Shown piece by piece: positions 1 to 5,722 of a DNA stretch of 7,605 nucleotides. This stretch comes from Acidimicrobiaceae bacterium. Lineage in GTDB: Bacteria; Actinomycetota; Acidimicrobiia; Acidimicrobiales; Ilumatobacteraceae. The stretch's first letter is position 1; each line of letters starts with the position of its first letter. The notes under the pieces are model-generated. The model searched no databases and was not told where the DNA came from. It worked only from the letters and a program-made list of their open reading frames with translations. Location of the stretch: NCBI GenBank assembly GCA_006515795.1, contig VFMC01000057.1, positions 1 through 7,605 of the forward strand. The letters are read 5' to 3'. A program made the position numbers and the translations under genes.

Positions 1-1037
1 TAGGCGTAGAAGGCCACCATCGGCATTCCGTCGGTGAAGGCGTCGAGCGCGGCTTCCAGCTCCTCGTCGGTACGCTCCCCGAGCACCATCCGCCGCCCGA
101 CGCAGCTCACGGCGATCGCCAGCTCGTCGTCGCCGAGGCTCGCCTGCTTGGCGGCGAGATGCGCGCCGTGCACCAGGTTGTCGGTGCTGGCTCTCATCAG
201 CTGGGCGGTGGCGCCTTGAGGGATGTCGCCACCGAAGGTCATGCTGCCGTCGGCGTCGTCGACGTGCAGCACGGTGCGCACCATCGCCCGTTCGTCGAGG
301 TCGCGCACCTGCAGGGGGAAGAACATCGCTGCGCCGGGGAGGTCCTTCGCGCTCGGCCCGAGGTACTCGCGGTACAGGCCCAGCACCGATTGCCCGTCGA
401 GCTCGTAGAGCACGTTGCCGAAGCTCCGGGTGACGACGCGCTCTGGTCCGAAGATGTCCCAGCCGCCCCCCGAGCCATGGCCGATCTCGATGTCGTCACC
501 GACGAAACCGACAGCGCTGACCCAACCACTTCGGGGTTCGCCGTCGACAACCGTCCAGGTGCGTTCGAAGCGGTCGCCGTCTCCAGCGAGGCCACCCGAT
601 ACGGGGAGGTCGGGCAAGATGTCTGCGAACCCGGCCGCGAGCGCGGTGCCGTTCACCGCGAGTCCGTCCGACAGCACGAACGCGCCGCGCAGGCCGGGTC
701 GGGCGAGCTGCTCGGCAAGCCGGCGCCCGGCGCGGCGTGAACCGCCGCTCACCGCCAAGTCCACATGGGCAGACACCACGGCCGTGGTGTCGAACCGCAC
801 GGTGGTCACGACGACCGCATCGTCGCCGAGCCTGGCGCCGATGGCCTGGCCCGCGGTCGAGCATCCGAGCAGGTGCCCGTCGGGCCACAGGCGGGCGAGT
901 TCGCCGATCGGATCGGCGGGATGATCGGCTACCGCGGTGTCGGCGAACGCGAGCACCAGGGCCTCCCGCCCGTCGGGCATCGGCAGAGCCGGCTGCCATC
1001 CACGGTCAGCACGCCACGTAGCCGTCTCGATGAGCAC
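1..1037 (-). CDS. FIST N/C-domain sensory protein (3' end beyond window)
   Basis: FIST domains are predicted ligand-sensing modules, thought to bind small molecules such as amino acids; here they form a stand-alone protein without a visible output domain. 345 residues are visible from a GTG start, and the frame stays open to the left edge. The N domain carries GCSTAGQ (58-64), LSDGLAVNG (122-130) and SGGLAGDGDRFERT (147-160). The C domain carries SFGNVLYELDG (205-215), LYREYLG (221-227) and SCVGRRMVLGER (311-322), and the visible end FYA is where family members approach their C-terminus, so little is missing. An in-frame TGA lies three codons upstream of the GTG, so the next option is ATG at residue 20, which would cut into the domain. 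No Shine-Dalgarno is visible. The gene lies 49 bp downstream of the LarA-like gene on the same strand, so co-transcription is likely. The family call is secure; ligand and partner are unknown. Confidence 0.88.
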   Translation of the reverse strand, partial: MLIETATWRADRGWQPALPMPDGREALVLAFADTAVADHPADPIGELARLWPDGHLLGCSTAGQAIGARLGDDAVVVTTVRFDTTAVVSAHVDLAVSGGSRRAGRRLAEQLARPGLRGAFVLSDGLAVNGTALAAGFADILPDLPVSGGLAGDGDRFERTWTVVDGEPRSGWVSAVGFVGDDIEIGHGSGGGWDIFGPERVVTRSFGNVLYELDGQSVLGLYREYLGPSAKDLPGAAMFFPLQVRDLDERAMVRTVLHVDDADGSMTFGGDIPQGATAQLMRASTDNLVHGAHLAAKQASLGDDELAIAVSCVGRRMVLGERTDEELEAALDAFTDGMPMVAFYA

Positions 1038-1086
1038 ATAGTGTCATCGGAACGCCCGGCGAAGCCCTTGAGGGTATTGAGAGAAA

Positions 1087-2343
1087 CTAGACCCGGTGCA
1101 CACCGACGGGTAGGTCGGTGAGCAGCGCGTCGCTCACCCAGCAGGTGCTGAGGTGCAGCGTGTTGGTGATCCGCACGACGCGCTTCGGCTCGTCGATGCC
1201 GCGGCCGCACATGCTCAACGCGGCTTTCACGCAGTCGGCCTCGGTGGGTAGAACCATCGGCAGCCTGCTGCGGCGGACCCCGCTCGGCCCGGCGGTGAAG
1301 CAGTTGATGTAGGTCTTGGCGAAATCGATGTGCCGGGCCACGGAGACGGGGATGAAATCGGCGAAGCCGATGCCGAGCACGTTGCCGCCGGAGACCTCGG
1401 TGATCCCGAGCAGGACGATGGTGGAGACGTCGGGTGCGGGGCCCTCGGAGAGACCGTGCACCCAGAACCGTCCGGTCACGTTGGGGTCGATCGTGGTGCC
1501 GCTGATGTCCTTGCCGCCCTGGTCGACGATGAGCACATCGATCTCGGGAAACGGAAGTGGCGGCACGAGAGCTCGCGCTTCGTCGGTGAGCGCGCGTTCC
1601 CGCTCGCCGCCAACGTCATCGGCGGTGAGCGCCTCGACGCGGACCACGTGACCGCTGGTTGATTCGAGCGAGGCGACGCCGCCGAGCAGCCGTCCCGTCG
1701 CCCGGAGCGCGGTGATGCCGGCCATCAGCCGGTCGCGCATCTCGACGGGACCGCACGAGTGGACCTGGGCCGCGCCCGGCTGCTTGCCGAAGCCGACAAC
1801 GGCCATCTTCGTGCACCCGCTCTCGATCGGGCCCTTGAAGCAGGTGTGCGGCTTCACCCGGTTCACCGGCAAGATCCGGTCGGCTGCGGCCGCATGACGG
1901 TCGAGGTACACCGGCATCCCATCCGGCGTGCGGGCCACCTCGACGGTCTCCATCGTCGAGCGGATCTCGGCTCCGATCGCCTGCTCGGTCATCCCCAGCG
2001 ACTCCAGCATCGCCCGTTGCCCGGCTGCTGTGGCGCCCCCATGGCTGCCCATCGCCGGCACCACGAACGGTTCCGCGCCGAGGGTACGGAGTCCCTCGAT
2101 GGTGCCGCGCATCAGCCCGACGCGATCTGTGAGCCCGCGACTGCCGCCGCCGACGGCGACGGTCATCCCCGGGGTCACGTGCCCGGAAAGGGTGGATATC
2201 ACCCGTTCGCGGGCGGTGGCGGAGGTGTCGGCGATCGGCGTCGGTCGGGGGACGGGCAGGGAGACCTCGTGGAGCTCCGGCACGGCGAGGTCGGGGTGGA
2301 ACGGGAGCTCGATGCCCTGGAGGAGTTGCTGCCACGGGTCCAT
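1087..2343 (-). CDS. LarA-like nickel-pincer-nucleotide racemase/epimerase homologue (DUF2088)
   Basis: A 418-residue protein of the lactate racemase superfamily, cytoplasmic enzymes that racemise or epimerise 2-hydroxy acids by hydride transfer using a covalently bound nickel-pincer nucleotide. Visible motifs are VGGGSRG (64-70), PAMGSHGG (96-103), VNRVKPHTCFKGPIESG (160-176) and KMAVVGFGKQPGA (179-191). H101, H166, K179 and H195 match in order, and nearly exactly in spacing, the catalytic histidines 108 and 174, cofactor lysine 184 and nickel ligand histidine 200 known for Lactobacillus LarA. The start at 2343 is preferred over ATG 2385 because a TANNNT box sits just before it and the first residues (MDPWQQLLQGI) resemble the start of homologues; the longer form would add 14 residues. 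The cofactor genes larB, larC and larE are not in the window. The substrate cannot be read from sequence and need not be lactate. It probably heads an operon with the FIST gene. Confidence 0.85.
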   Translation of the reverse strand: MDPWQQLLQGIELPFHPDLAVPELHEVSLPVPRPTPIADTSATARERVISTLSGHVTPGMTVAVGGGSRGLTDRVGLMRGTIEGLRTLGAEPFVVPAMGSHGGATAAGQRAMLESLGMTEQAIGAEIRSTMETVEVARTPDGMPVYLDRHAAAADRILPVNRVKPHTCFKGPIESGCTKMAVVGFGKQPGAAQVHSCGPVEMRDRLMAGITALRATGRLLGGVASLESTSGHVVRVEALTADDVGGERERALTDEARALVPPLPFPEIDVLIVDQGGKDISGTTIDPNVTGRFWVHGLSEGPAPDVSTIVLLGITEVSGGNVLGIGFADFIPVSVARHIDFAKTYINCFTAGPSGVRRSRLPMVLPTEADCVKAALSMCGRGIDEPKRVVRITNTLHLSTCWVSDALLTDLPVGVHRV

Positions 2344-2356
2344 CGGTTGGAGAGTA
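2344..2356 (-). promoter_or_regulatory. Putative leaderless -10 promoter of the LarA-like gene
   Basis: On the minus strand TACTCT (2356-2351) fits TANNNT and is followed by seven bases and the ATG at 2343. That places transcription start at or one base before the start codon. No Shine-Dalgarno lies between, and no clear -35 is visible. The box favours ATG 2343 over ATG 2385. Confidence 0.5.
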
Positions 2357-2420
2357 TCCGAGGCCGAATGGCGCGGGCGGGGCATCGATCACCGCGGAGA
2401 TCCGGTGCATCGACGCGTCG

Positions 2421-2432
2421 TACTCTGTGCTG
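2421..2432 (+). promoter_or_regulatory. Putative leaderless -10 promoter of the aldehyde dehydrogenase gene
   Basis: TACTCT (2421-2426) is followed by exactly six bases and then ATG at 2433, which predicts a transcript beginning at the A of the start codon. The hexamer is identical to that of the divergent LarA-like gene. No Shine-Dalgarno and no convincing -35 are seen. The box makes the alternative GTG start at 2427 unlikely, since it would lie upstream of the transcript. Confidence 0.55.
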
Positions 2433-3878
2433 ATGACTTACTCGGTCACTCCCTTAGCCACCATCCCCACGATCGTCGCCGACGCTCGGCACGCGTTCGT
2501 TGCCGGTGCGACCCGACCGAAGCAGTGGCGCGTGTCCACGTTGCGGCGGTTGCGGGCCTTGGTGGACCAGCACGAGTCGCGGCTGCTCGACGCCCTCGCC
2601 GCCGACTTCGGCAAGCCCCGGTTCGAAGCCTGGGCGACCGAGATCGGGTTCGTGCTCAGCGACATCGACCACACGCTTGCCCACCTCGGCTCGTGGATGG
2701 CGGCCGAGAAGGTGCCGACACCGCTCGCGTTCAAACCGGGTACCTCGCGCATCGTGGCTGAACCGTTGGGAGTGGCCTGTGTGATCGCCCCCTGGAACTA
2801 CCCGGTGCAGCTCCTGCTGCTGCCGATGATCGCGGCGATCTCGGCGGGCAATGCCGTGGTCGGCAAGCCGAGTGAGCTCGCGGCGAGCGCGGCCGACGCG
2901 CTCGCGGCGATGATCACCGAGCTCGGCGACCCTGCCGTGTCGTTGGTGCTCGGTGGCGTCGCCGAGACCACCGAATTGCTCACCCACCGCTTCGATCACA
3001 TCCTGTACACCGGCAACGGGCGTGTCGCTCGGATCGTCATGCGTGCCGCGGCCGAGAACCTCACGCCGGTCACCCTCGAGTTGGGTGGCAAGAGCCCGGC
3101 GATCGTCAGCCGGAACGCCAACATCGAGGTTGCCGCTCGGCGTATCGCGTGGGGCAAGTTCGTGAACGCCGGTCAGACCTGCATCGCCCCCGACTACGTG
3201 CTCGTCGAGCGGCCGGTCCACGACGCGCTGGTCGCAGAGCTCGATCGGCAGATCACCGCGTTCTACGGAAGTGATCCGAAGGCGAGCCCCGACTTCGCCA
3301 GGATCGTGAACGCACCGCACTTCCACCGTCTCGAGAAGTTGCTCGACGCCGGCACCGTCGCCGTCGGCGGAGAGACCGACGCGGATACCCGCTACATCGC
3401 GCCGACCGTGCTCACCGGCATCACCCGCGGCGACCCGGTGATGGGAGAGGAGATCTTCGGCCCGATCCTGCCGGTGATCGCGGTCGACTCGCTCGACGCA
3501 GCCATCGCCATCGCCAACGCCGACGACAAGCCGCTCGCGCTCTACAGCTTCAGCGACGATCACGCCGAGAACGACTACGTCGTCGGCCGGGTCACCAGTG
3601 GTGGCGCGTGCGTGAACGGCACGCTGCTGCACATCAGCAACCCGCAGCTGCCCTTCGGCGGTGTCGGCGAGAGCGGCATGGGCGCCTATCACGGCAAGTT
3701 CGGCTTCGACACCTTCAGTCATCGCCGAGGAGTGCACACGCGCAGCACGCGTCTCGACCCGGCGCTGCTGTACCCGCCCTACACGGCGACGAAGTCGAAG
3801 TTGGTGCGTCGTGCGCTGCGCGTGCCTGATCCCCGTGATCTGGTGGCGAAGCTTCGCCGGCGTTCTCGCCGAGGCTGA
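2433..3878 (+). CDS. Class-3-like NAD(P)-dependent aldehyde dehydrogenase
   Basis: A 481-residue aldehyde dehydrogenase that oxidises an aldehyde to the carboxylate with NAD(P)+. It most resembles the ALDH3/fatty-aldehyde/coniferyl-aldehyde type by the combination IAPWNYPVQLLLLPMIAAIS (118-137), TLELGGKSP (214-222), GQTCIAPDYVL (247-257), EEIFGPILPV and PFGGVGESGMGAYHGK near the C-terminus. The catalytic nucleophile is C250, the general base E216, and K145 of KPSE contacts the cofactor. In the Rossmann loop the usual TGS is TGN (193-195). The last 45 or so residues are basic (KLRRRSRRG at the end); in eukaryotic ALDH3 the tail holds a membrane anchor, but no hydrophobic segment is seen here, so the enzyme is probably soluble. 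A GTG start at 2427 would add two residues. The substrate is not determined. The gene is divergent from the LarA-like gene. Confidence 0.94.
   Translation: MTYSVTPLATIPTIVADARHAFVAGATRPKQWRVSTLRRLRALVDQHESRLLDALAADFGKPRFEAWATEIGFVLSDIDHTLAHLGSWMAAEKVPTPLAFKPGTSRIVAEPLGVACVIAPWNYPVQLLLLPMIAAISAGNAVVGKPSELAASAADALAAMITELGDPAVSLVLGGVAETTELLTHRFDHILYTGNGRVARIVMRAAAENLTPVTLELGGKSPAIVSRNANIEVAARRIAWGKFVNAGQTCIAPDYVLVERPVHDALVAELDRQITAFYGSDPKASPDFARIVNAPHFHRLEKLLDAGTVAVGGETDADTRYIAPTVLTGITRGDPVMGEEIFGPILPVIAVDSLDAAIAIANADDKPLALYSFSDDHAENDYVVGRVTSGGACVNGTLLHISNPQLPFGGVGESGMGAYHGKFGFDTFSHRRGVHTRSTRLDPALLYPPYTATKSKLVRRALRVPDPRDLVAKLRRRSRRG
3845..3871. repeat. Tandem inverted repeats at the 3' end of the aldehyde dehydrogenase gene
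   Basis: A perfect 14-bp palindrome GGCGAAGCTTCGCC (3845-3858) is followed at once by CGGCG-TTCT-CGCCG (3858-3871), a five-base-pair stem with a four-base loop. Both lie in the last codons of the aldehyde dehydrogenase ORF, just before its stop and the 24-bp convergent gap. They could fold as back-to-back hairpins and help end transcription without a U-tract. High GC content makes such stems cheap by chance, so this is tentative. Confidence 0.3.
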
Positions 3879-3902
3879 GACCGGCTCACCCCGGCGGCCG
3901 GC

Positions 3903-5000
3903 TCAGCCCGATTGACCGGCCAGGGATTGCGAGTCGCTGATGTTGCTCACGGTGCAATCGGCGTTGGCGCGGGTGCAGTTGCTCAGCCATTGCGAACTCA
4001 CCGCTGGATCCCAGGCCGTGATCAGATCGCCGTGCAGCGAGTACCCGCCGGGGCCCCCGCTGTACATGTCGCTGGCGAGCCGCCATCCGGCCGAACCTGA
4101 CGGTCCGACGGGATAGTCGATGTTGTAGGTGATCGCCGGGATCGGGACCGGGTGGCTGGGTGGGCAGCCGACCTCGTAGCTGCCGTAGGCCATGTGGCTC
4201 TTGTGATCGGGCGAGTCGAGGTTGACGCCGTCCCAACACTGCGGGAACTCGATGGTGGCCTTCAGGATGCTTCCCGCCGGACACGACGGGATCGAGGCCT
4301 GGCGACCGGACACGTTGGCGCACTCCCATTCGAAGTAGTCGGGCTGTGGGGCGGTGGCCGTTGCTGTGCCGGCGATGATCCTCAGCCCGACCGGGAGCGT
4401 CGCGGAGATCGACTCCGGGCTCACTCCCTGGTAGCCACTCTTGTAGTAGATCATGTTGTACGTCGGGATCACCGGGGTGCTCGAGGCATCGATCACCGAC
4501 GGCACCCAGTAGCTCGAGCGGTTGGCGATGCCACCGTCACAGGTGGAAGTGCCCGACGTGAACAGGCTGGCCGACGTGGACCCGGCGTTCGATCCGGTGT
4601 TTCCGAAGTAGGTGTGCATGTGTGCCTTGCCGGGTTGCCCCGGGAACACGATCGAGTCGTCGTAGTTCATGTGCGAGTACCGGCAGACGGTGCGGAAGTT
4701 CCCCGTCCCGTCGTTCGAGGGACGCTGGATGCCGTAGCGGTTGGCAACCACATCGAGCGTGCCCGAGCCGGTTGCCGAAGCCGGGATCGCGAAGCCGCCG
4801 GCTCCGATCACTGCCGGGCCGGGTGTTCCGCCCGTTGCCGGCAGGATCGGTAGGCAGCCCGTTCCGCCGCAGTTGCCGAGCAGGAACAGGGAGGCGCCGA
4901 ACGCGTAGTGACGTTTGCTGGTAAGGAATCGTCGCAGCAGTGACATGCCTTGGTATCGGTGGGAGAGCGGGTCGGCTTGAGTCCTGTATGTCGATTCCAT
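3903..5000 (-). CDS. Secreted DUF1996-domain protein of unknown function
   Basis: A 365-residue protein recognised as DUF1996, a family common in fungi and also present in actinobacteria, with no established enzymatic role that I can state. Family blocks are CRYSHMNYDDSIVFPGQPGK (106-125) followed by AHMHTYFGN (126-134), WDGVNLDSPDHKSHMAY (256-272), CPPSHPVPIPAITYN (279-293) and SLHGDLITAWD (321-331). Invariant-looking H110, H127, H129, H266, H269 and D265 could form a metal or catalytic site (inference). Export is suggested by a basic stretch LLRRFLTSKRHY (21-32) and a short hydrophobic core AFGASLFLLG (33-42). LGNC at 41-44 is not a good lipobox because Asn precedes Cys. Ten cysteines (44, 49, 106, 154, 227, 240, 255, 279, 342, 349) suit an extracytoplasmic disulfide-bonded protein. 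The start at 5000 is favoured by its promoter; M19 (position 4946) would give a conventional signal peptide. Confidence 0.85.
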   Translation of the reverse strand: MESTYRTQADPLSHRYQGMSLLRRFLTSKRHYAFGASLFLLGNCGGTGCLPILPATGGTPGPAVIGAGGFAIPASATGSGTLDVVANRYGIQRPSNDGTGNFRTVCRYSHMNYDDSIVFPGQPGKAHMHTYFGNTGSNAGSTSASLFTSGTSTCDGGIANRSSYWVPSVIDASSTPVIPTYNMIYYKSGYQGVSPESISATLPVGLRIIAGTATATAPQPDYFEWECANVSGRQASIPSCPAGSILKATIEFPQCWDGVNLDSPDHKSHMAYGSYEVGCPPSHPVPIPAITYNIDYPVGPSGSAGWRLASDMYSGGPGGYSLHGDLITAWDPAVSSQWLSNCTRANADCTVSNISDSQSLAGQSG

Positions 5001-5034
5001 GACGAAATATTACGAACAGATGACGAAACGTCAC
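5001..5034 (-). promoter_or_regulatory. Promoter of the DUF1996 gene, leaderless type
   Basis: On the minus strand GTGACG (5034-5029, four of six matches to TTGACA) is followed by a 16-bp spacer, TAATAT (5012-5007) and six bases (TTCGTC) directly before ATG 5000. This is the best -35/-10 pair in the window. It predicts a transcript starting at the start codon, and there is no Shine-Dalgarno. Confidence 0.6.
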
Positions 5035-5038
5035 CGAA
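5002..5038. repeat. Helically phased ACGAA/CCGAA repeats in the DUF1996 promoter
   Basis: ACGAA occurs at 5002-5006, 5012-5016 and 5023-5027, and CCGAA at 5034-5038, so the copies start 10, 11 and 11 bp apart. Two of them sit in an exact 9-bp direct repeat ATGACGAAA (4999-5007 and 5020-5028) that is 21 bp apart. Copies one turn apart lie on the same DNA face, as expected for a cooperative regulator site or for intrinsic bending. No regulator is identified. Confidence 0.4.
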
Positions 5039-5052
5039 ATGTAATGGAAGTC

Positions 5053-5062
5053 ACACCGGTGT
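5053..5062. promoter_or_regulatory. Palindrome ACACCGGTGT, candidate TA operator
   Basis: A perfect 10-bp palindrome covering -37 to -28 relative to the predicted vapB transcription start at 5090, where a repressor would block the -35 region. Phd/VapB antitoxins usually repress their own promoter through short palindromes, so autoregulation is plausible. Its core CACCGGTG recurs downstream of vapC. Confidence 0.4.
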
Positions 5063-5077
5063 TTGATCAGCTCTGAC

Positions 5078-5089
5078 TAGACTCAGGCT
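5078..5089 (+). promoter_or_regulatory. Putative leaderless -10 promoter of the TA operon
   Basis: TAGACT (5078-5083) fits TANNNT and is followed by exactly six bases before ATG 5090. The box lies within an imperfect inverted repeat CTGA-N6-TCAG (5073-5086), a further possible operator element. No Shine-Dalgarno precedes the antitoxin gene. Confidence 0.5.
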
Positions 5090-5329
5090 ATGGCCGTCAG
5101 CATCTACGAAGCGAAGACGCATCTCTCACGGCTGATCGCGCAGGTCGAGGAAACCGGCGAGGAAGTGATCATCCGCCGTCACAACGTGCCAGTTGCCAAG
5201 CTGGTGCCGTTCCGGCCCGTTGTTGCGCCGCGGGTGCTGGGCGGGTGGGAGGGCAAGGTGGTCATCGCTGACGATTTCGACGACCTTCCCGAAGAGCTGC
5301 GCGCCGCCTTCGCCGGCGAGCAGCCATGA
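5090..5329 (+). CDS. vapB: Phd/YefM-VapB family antitoxin
   Basis: A 79-residue antitoxin of a type II toxin-antitoxin pair. It binds and neutralises the PIN-domain ribonuclease encoded next to it and is expected to repress the shared promoter. The N-terminal part (about 1-41) matches the Phd/YefM DNA-binding fold: MAVSIYEAKTHLSRLIAQVE, then VIIRRHNVPVAKLVPF. The C-terminal part, GGWEGKVVIADDFDDLP then EELRAAF, is the acidic toxin-wrapping segment typical of Phd antitoxins paired with VapC. The start is fixed by the TANNNT box six bases upstream. Its stop overlaps the toxin start (ATGA, 5326-5329), so the two are translationally coupled. The family assignment is clear from both halves and the partner. 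The symbol is the common pair name and does not imply a specific orthologue. Confidence 0.92.
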   Translation: MAVSIYEAKTHLSRLIAQVEETGEEVIIRRHNVPVAKLVPFRPVVAPRVLGGWEGKVVIADDFDDLPEELRAAFAGEQP

Positions 5330-5709
5330 GGCAGCTCCTGCTCGACACGCATGTGGCGTTGTGGGCGTTTGCCTCGCCCGAAGTGTTGGCCCCCGACCTG
5401 CGCCACGCCATCGAAGATCCTCGCAACACGGTGTTCGTCTCGGCGGCATCGGTGTGGGAGGTCGAGATCAAGCGCGCTCTCGGCAAGCTTGCCGCACCTG
5501 CCGGCTTCGCTGCTACCTGCGTCGAGCACGGCTTCGATCCCCTTCCGATCACGTTCCAACACGCCGAGCTCGCCGGAAGCCTCCCTCCTCATCACGGCGA
5601 CCCGTTCGACCGCATGCTGATCGCCCAGGCCGCGGCCGAGGATCTCGAGGTCGTCACGAAGGATCCGGTCTTCGCGCGCTACTCCGTGCGCGTAGTGCCC
5701 TGCTCGTAG
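5326..5709 (+). CDS. vapC: VapC-type PIN-domain ribonuclease toxin
   Basis: A 127-residue PIN-domain protein, the usual VapC length. VapC toxins are Mg2+-dependent ribonucleases that cut tRNA or rRNA to stop translation. The acidic active-site residues are all present: D7 in LLLDTHVALWAF (4-15), E45 in SVWEVEIKRALGKL (42-55), D92/D95 in HHGDPFDRMLIAQA (89-102), and D113 in VVTKDPVFARY (109-119). The toxin therefore looks catalytically intact. Translation starts inside the antitoxin stop codon (ATGA overlap), which ties toxin output to antitoxin translation. The RNA target cannot be predicted from sequence. TA pairs are often mobile, but this one shows no obvious composition change or flanking element other than the shared CACCGGTG palindromes. 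It ends 12 bp from the convergent engB stop. Confidence 0.94.
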   Translation: MRQLLLDTHVALWAFASPEVLAPDLRHAIEDPRNTVFVSAASVWEVEIKRALGKLAAPAGFAATCVEHGFDPLPITFQHAELAGSLPPHHGDPFDRMLIAQAAAEDLEVVTKDPVFARYSVRVVPCS

Positions 5710-5710
5710 C

Positions 5711-5722
5711 ACCACCGGTGGT
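5711..5722. repeat. 12-bp perfect palindrome between vapC and engB stops
   Basis: ACCACCGGTGGT is its own reverse complement and fills almost the whole 12-bp convergent gap, overlapping the last base of the engB stop. As a hairpin it would have almost no loop and no U-tract, so it is a poor classical terminator; a protein-binding site is at least as likely. It shares the core CACCGGTG with the palindrome in the TA promoter region. Confidence 0.4.

Noticed and set aside
496..999. 167-codon minus-strand frame overlapping the FIST gene
   Set aside because: It is a +1-type shadow, Arg-rich without domains, while the neighbouring frame encodes clear FIST motifs and is open to the window edge.
1064..1076. 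Internal promoter for the FIST gene (TACCCT, 1076-1071, minus strand)
   Set aside because: It fits TANNNT but lies 33 bases from the GTG with no -35 or Shine-Dalgarno; a single six-base match is weak evidence.
929..1210. Small 93-codon minus-strand frame bridging the LarA-like and FIST genes
   Set aside because: Most of it overlaps the LarA-like C-terminus and the FIST N-terminus in another frame; it has no motif and no start signal.
1759..2433. 224-codon plus-strand open frame opposite the LarA-like gene
   Set aside because: It is antisense to conserved LarA-like motifs, has low-complexity Arg/His/Gly composition and no recognisable domain.
2454..3737. 427-codon open frame on the minus strand opposite the aldehyde dehydrogenase
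   Set aside because: The plus strand shows a full, motif-perfect aldehyde dehydrogenase. The antisense translation is rich in Arg, Gly, Asp, His and Val with no recognisable domain, the usual shadow in high-GC DNA.
3881..3901. Terminator hairpin CCGGC-N11-GCCGG in the aldehyde dehydrogenase/DUF1996 gap
   Set aside because: Five-base stem, long loop and no U-tract; within chance for this base composition.
4152..4853. 233-codon plus-strand frame opposite the DUF1996 gene
   Set aside because: It is antisense to conserved DUF1996 blocks and has no domain or ribosome binding site.
4863..4887. Possible lipobox in the DUF1996 protein (LGNC, residues 41-44)
   Set aside because: Asn at -1 and Gly at -2 do not fit the lipobox consensus, which needs Gly, Ala or Ser before Cys. 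An ordinary signal peptide or signal anchor is likelier.
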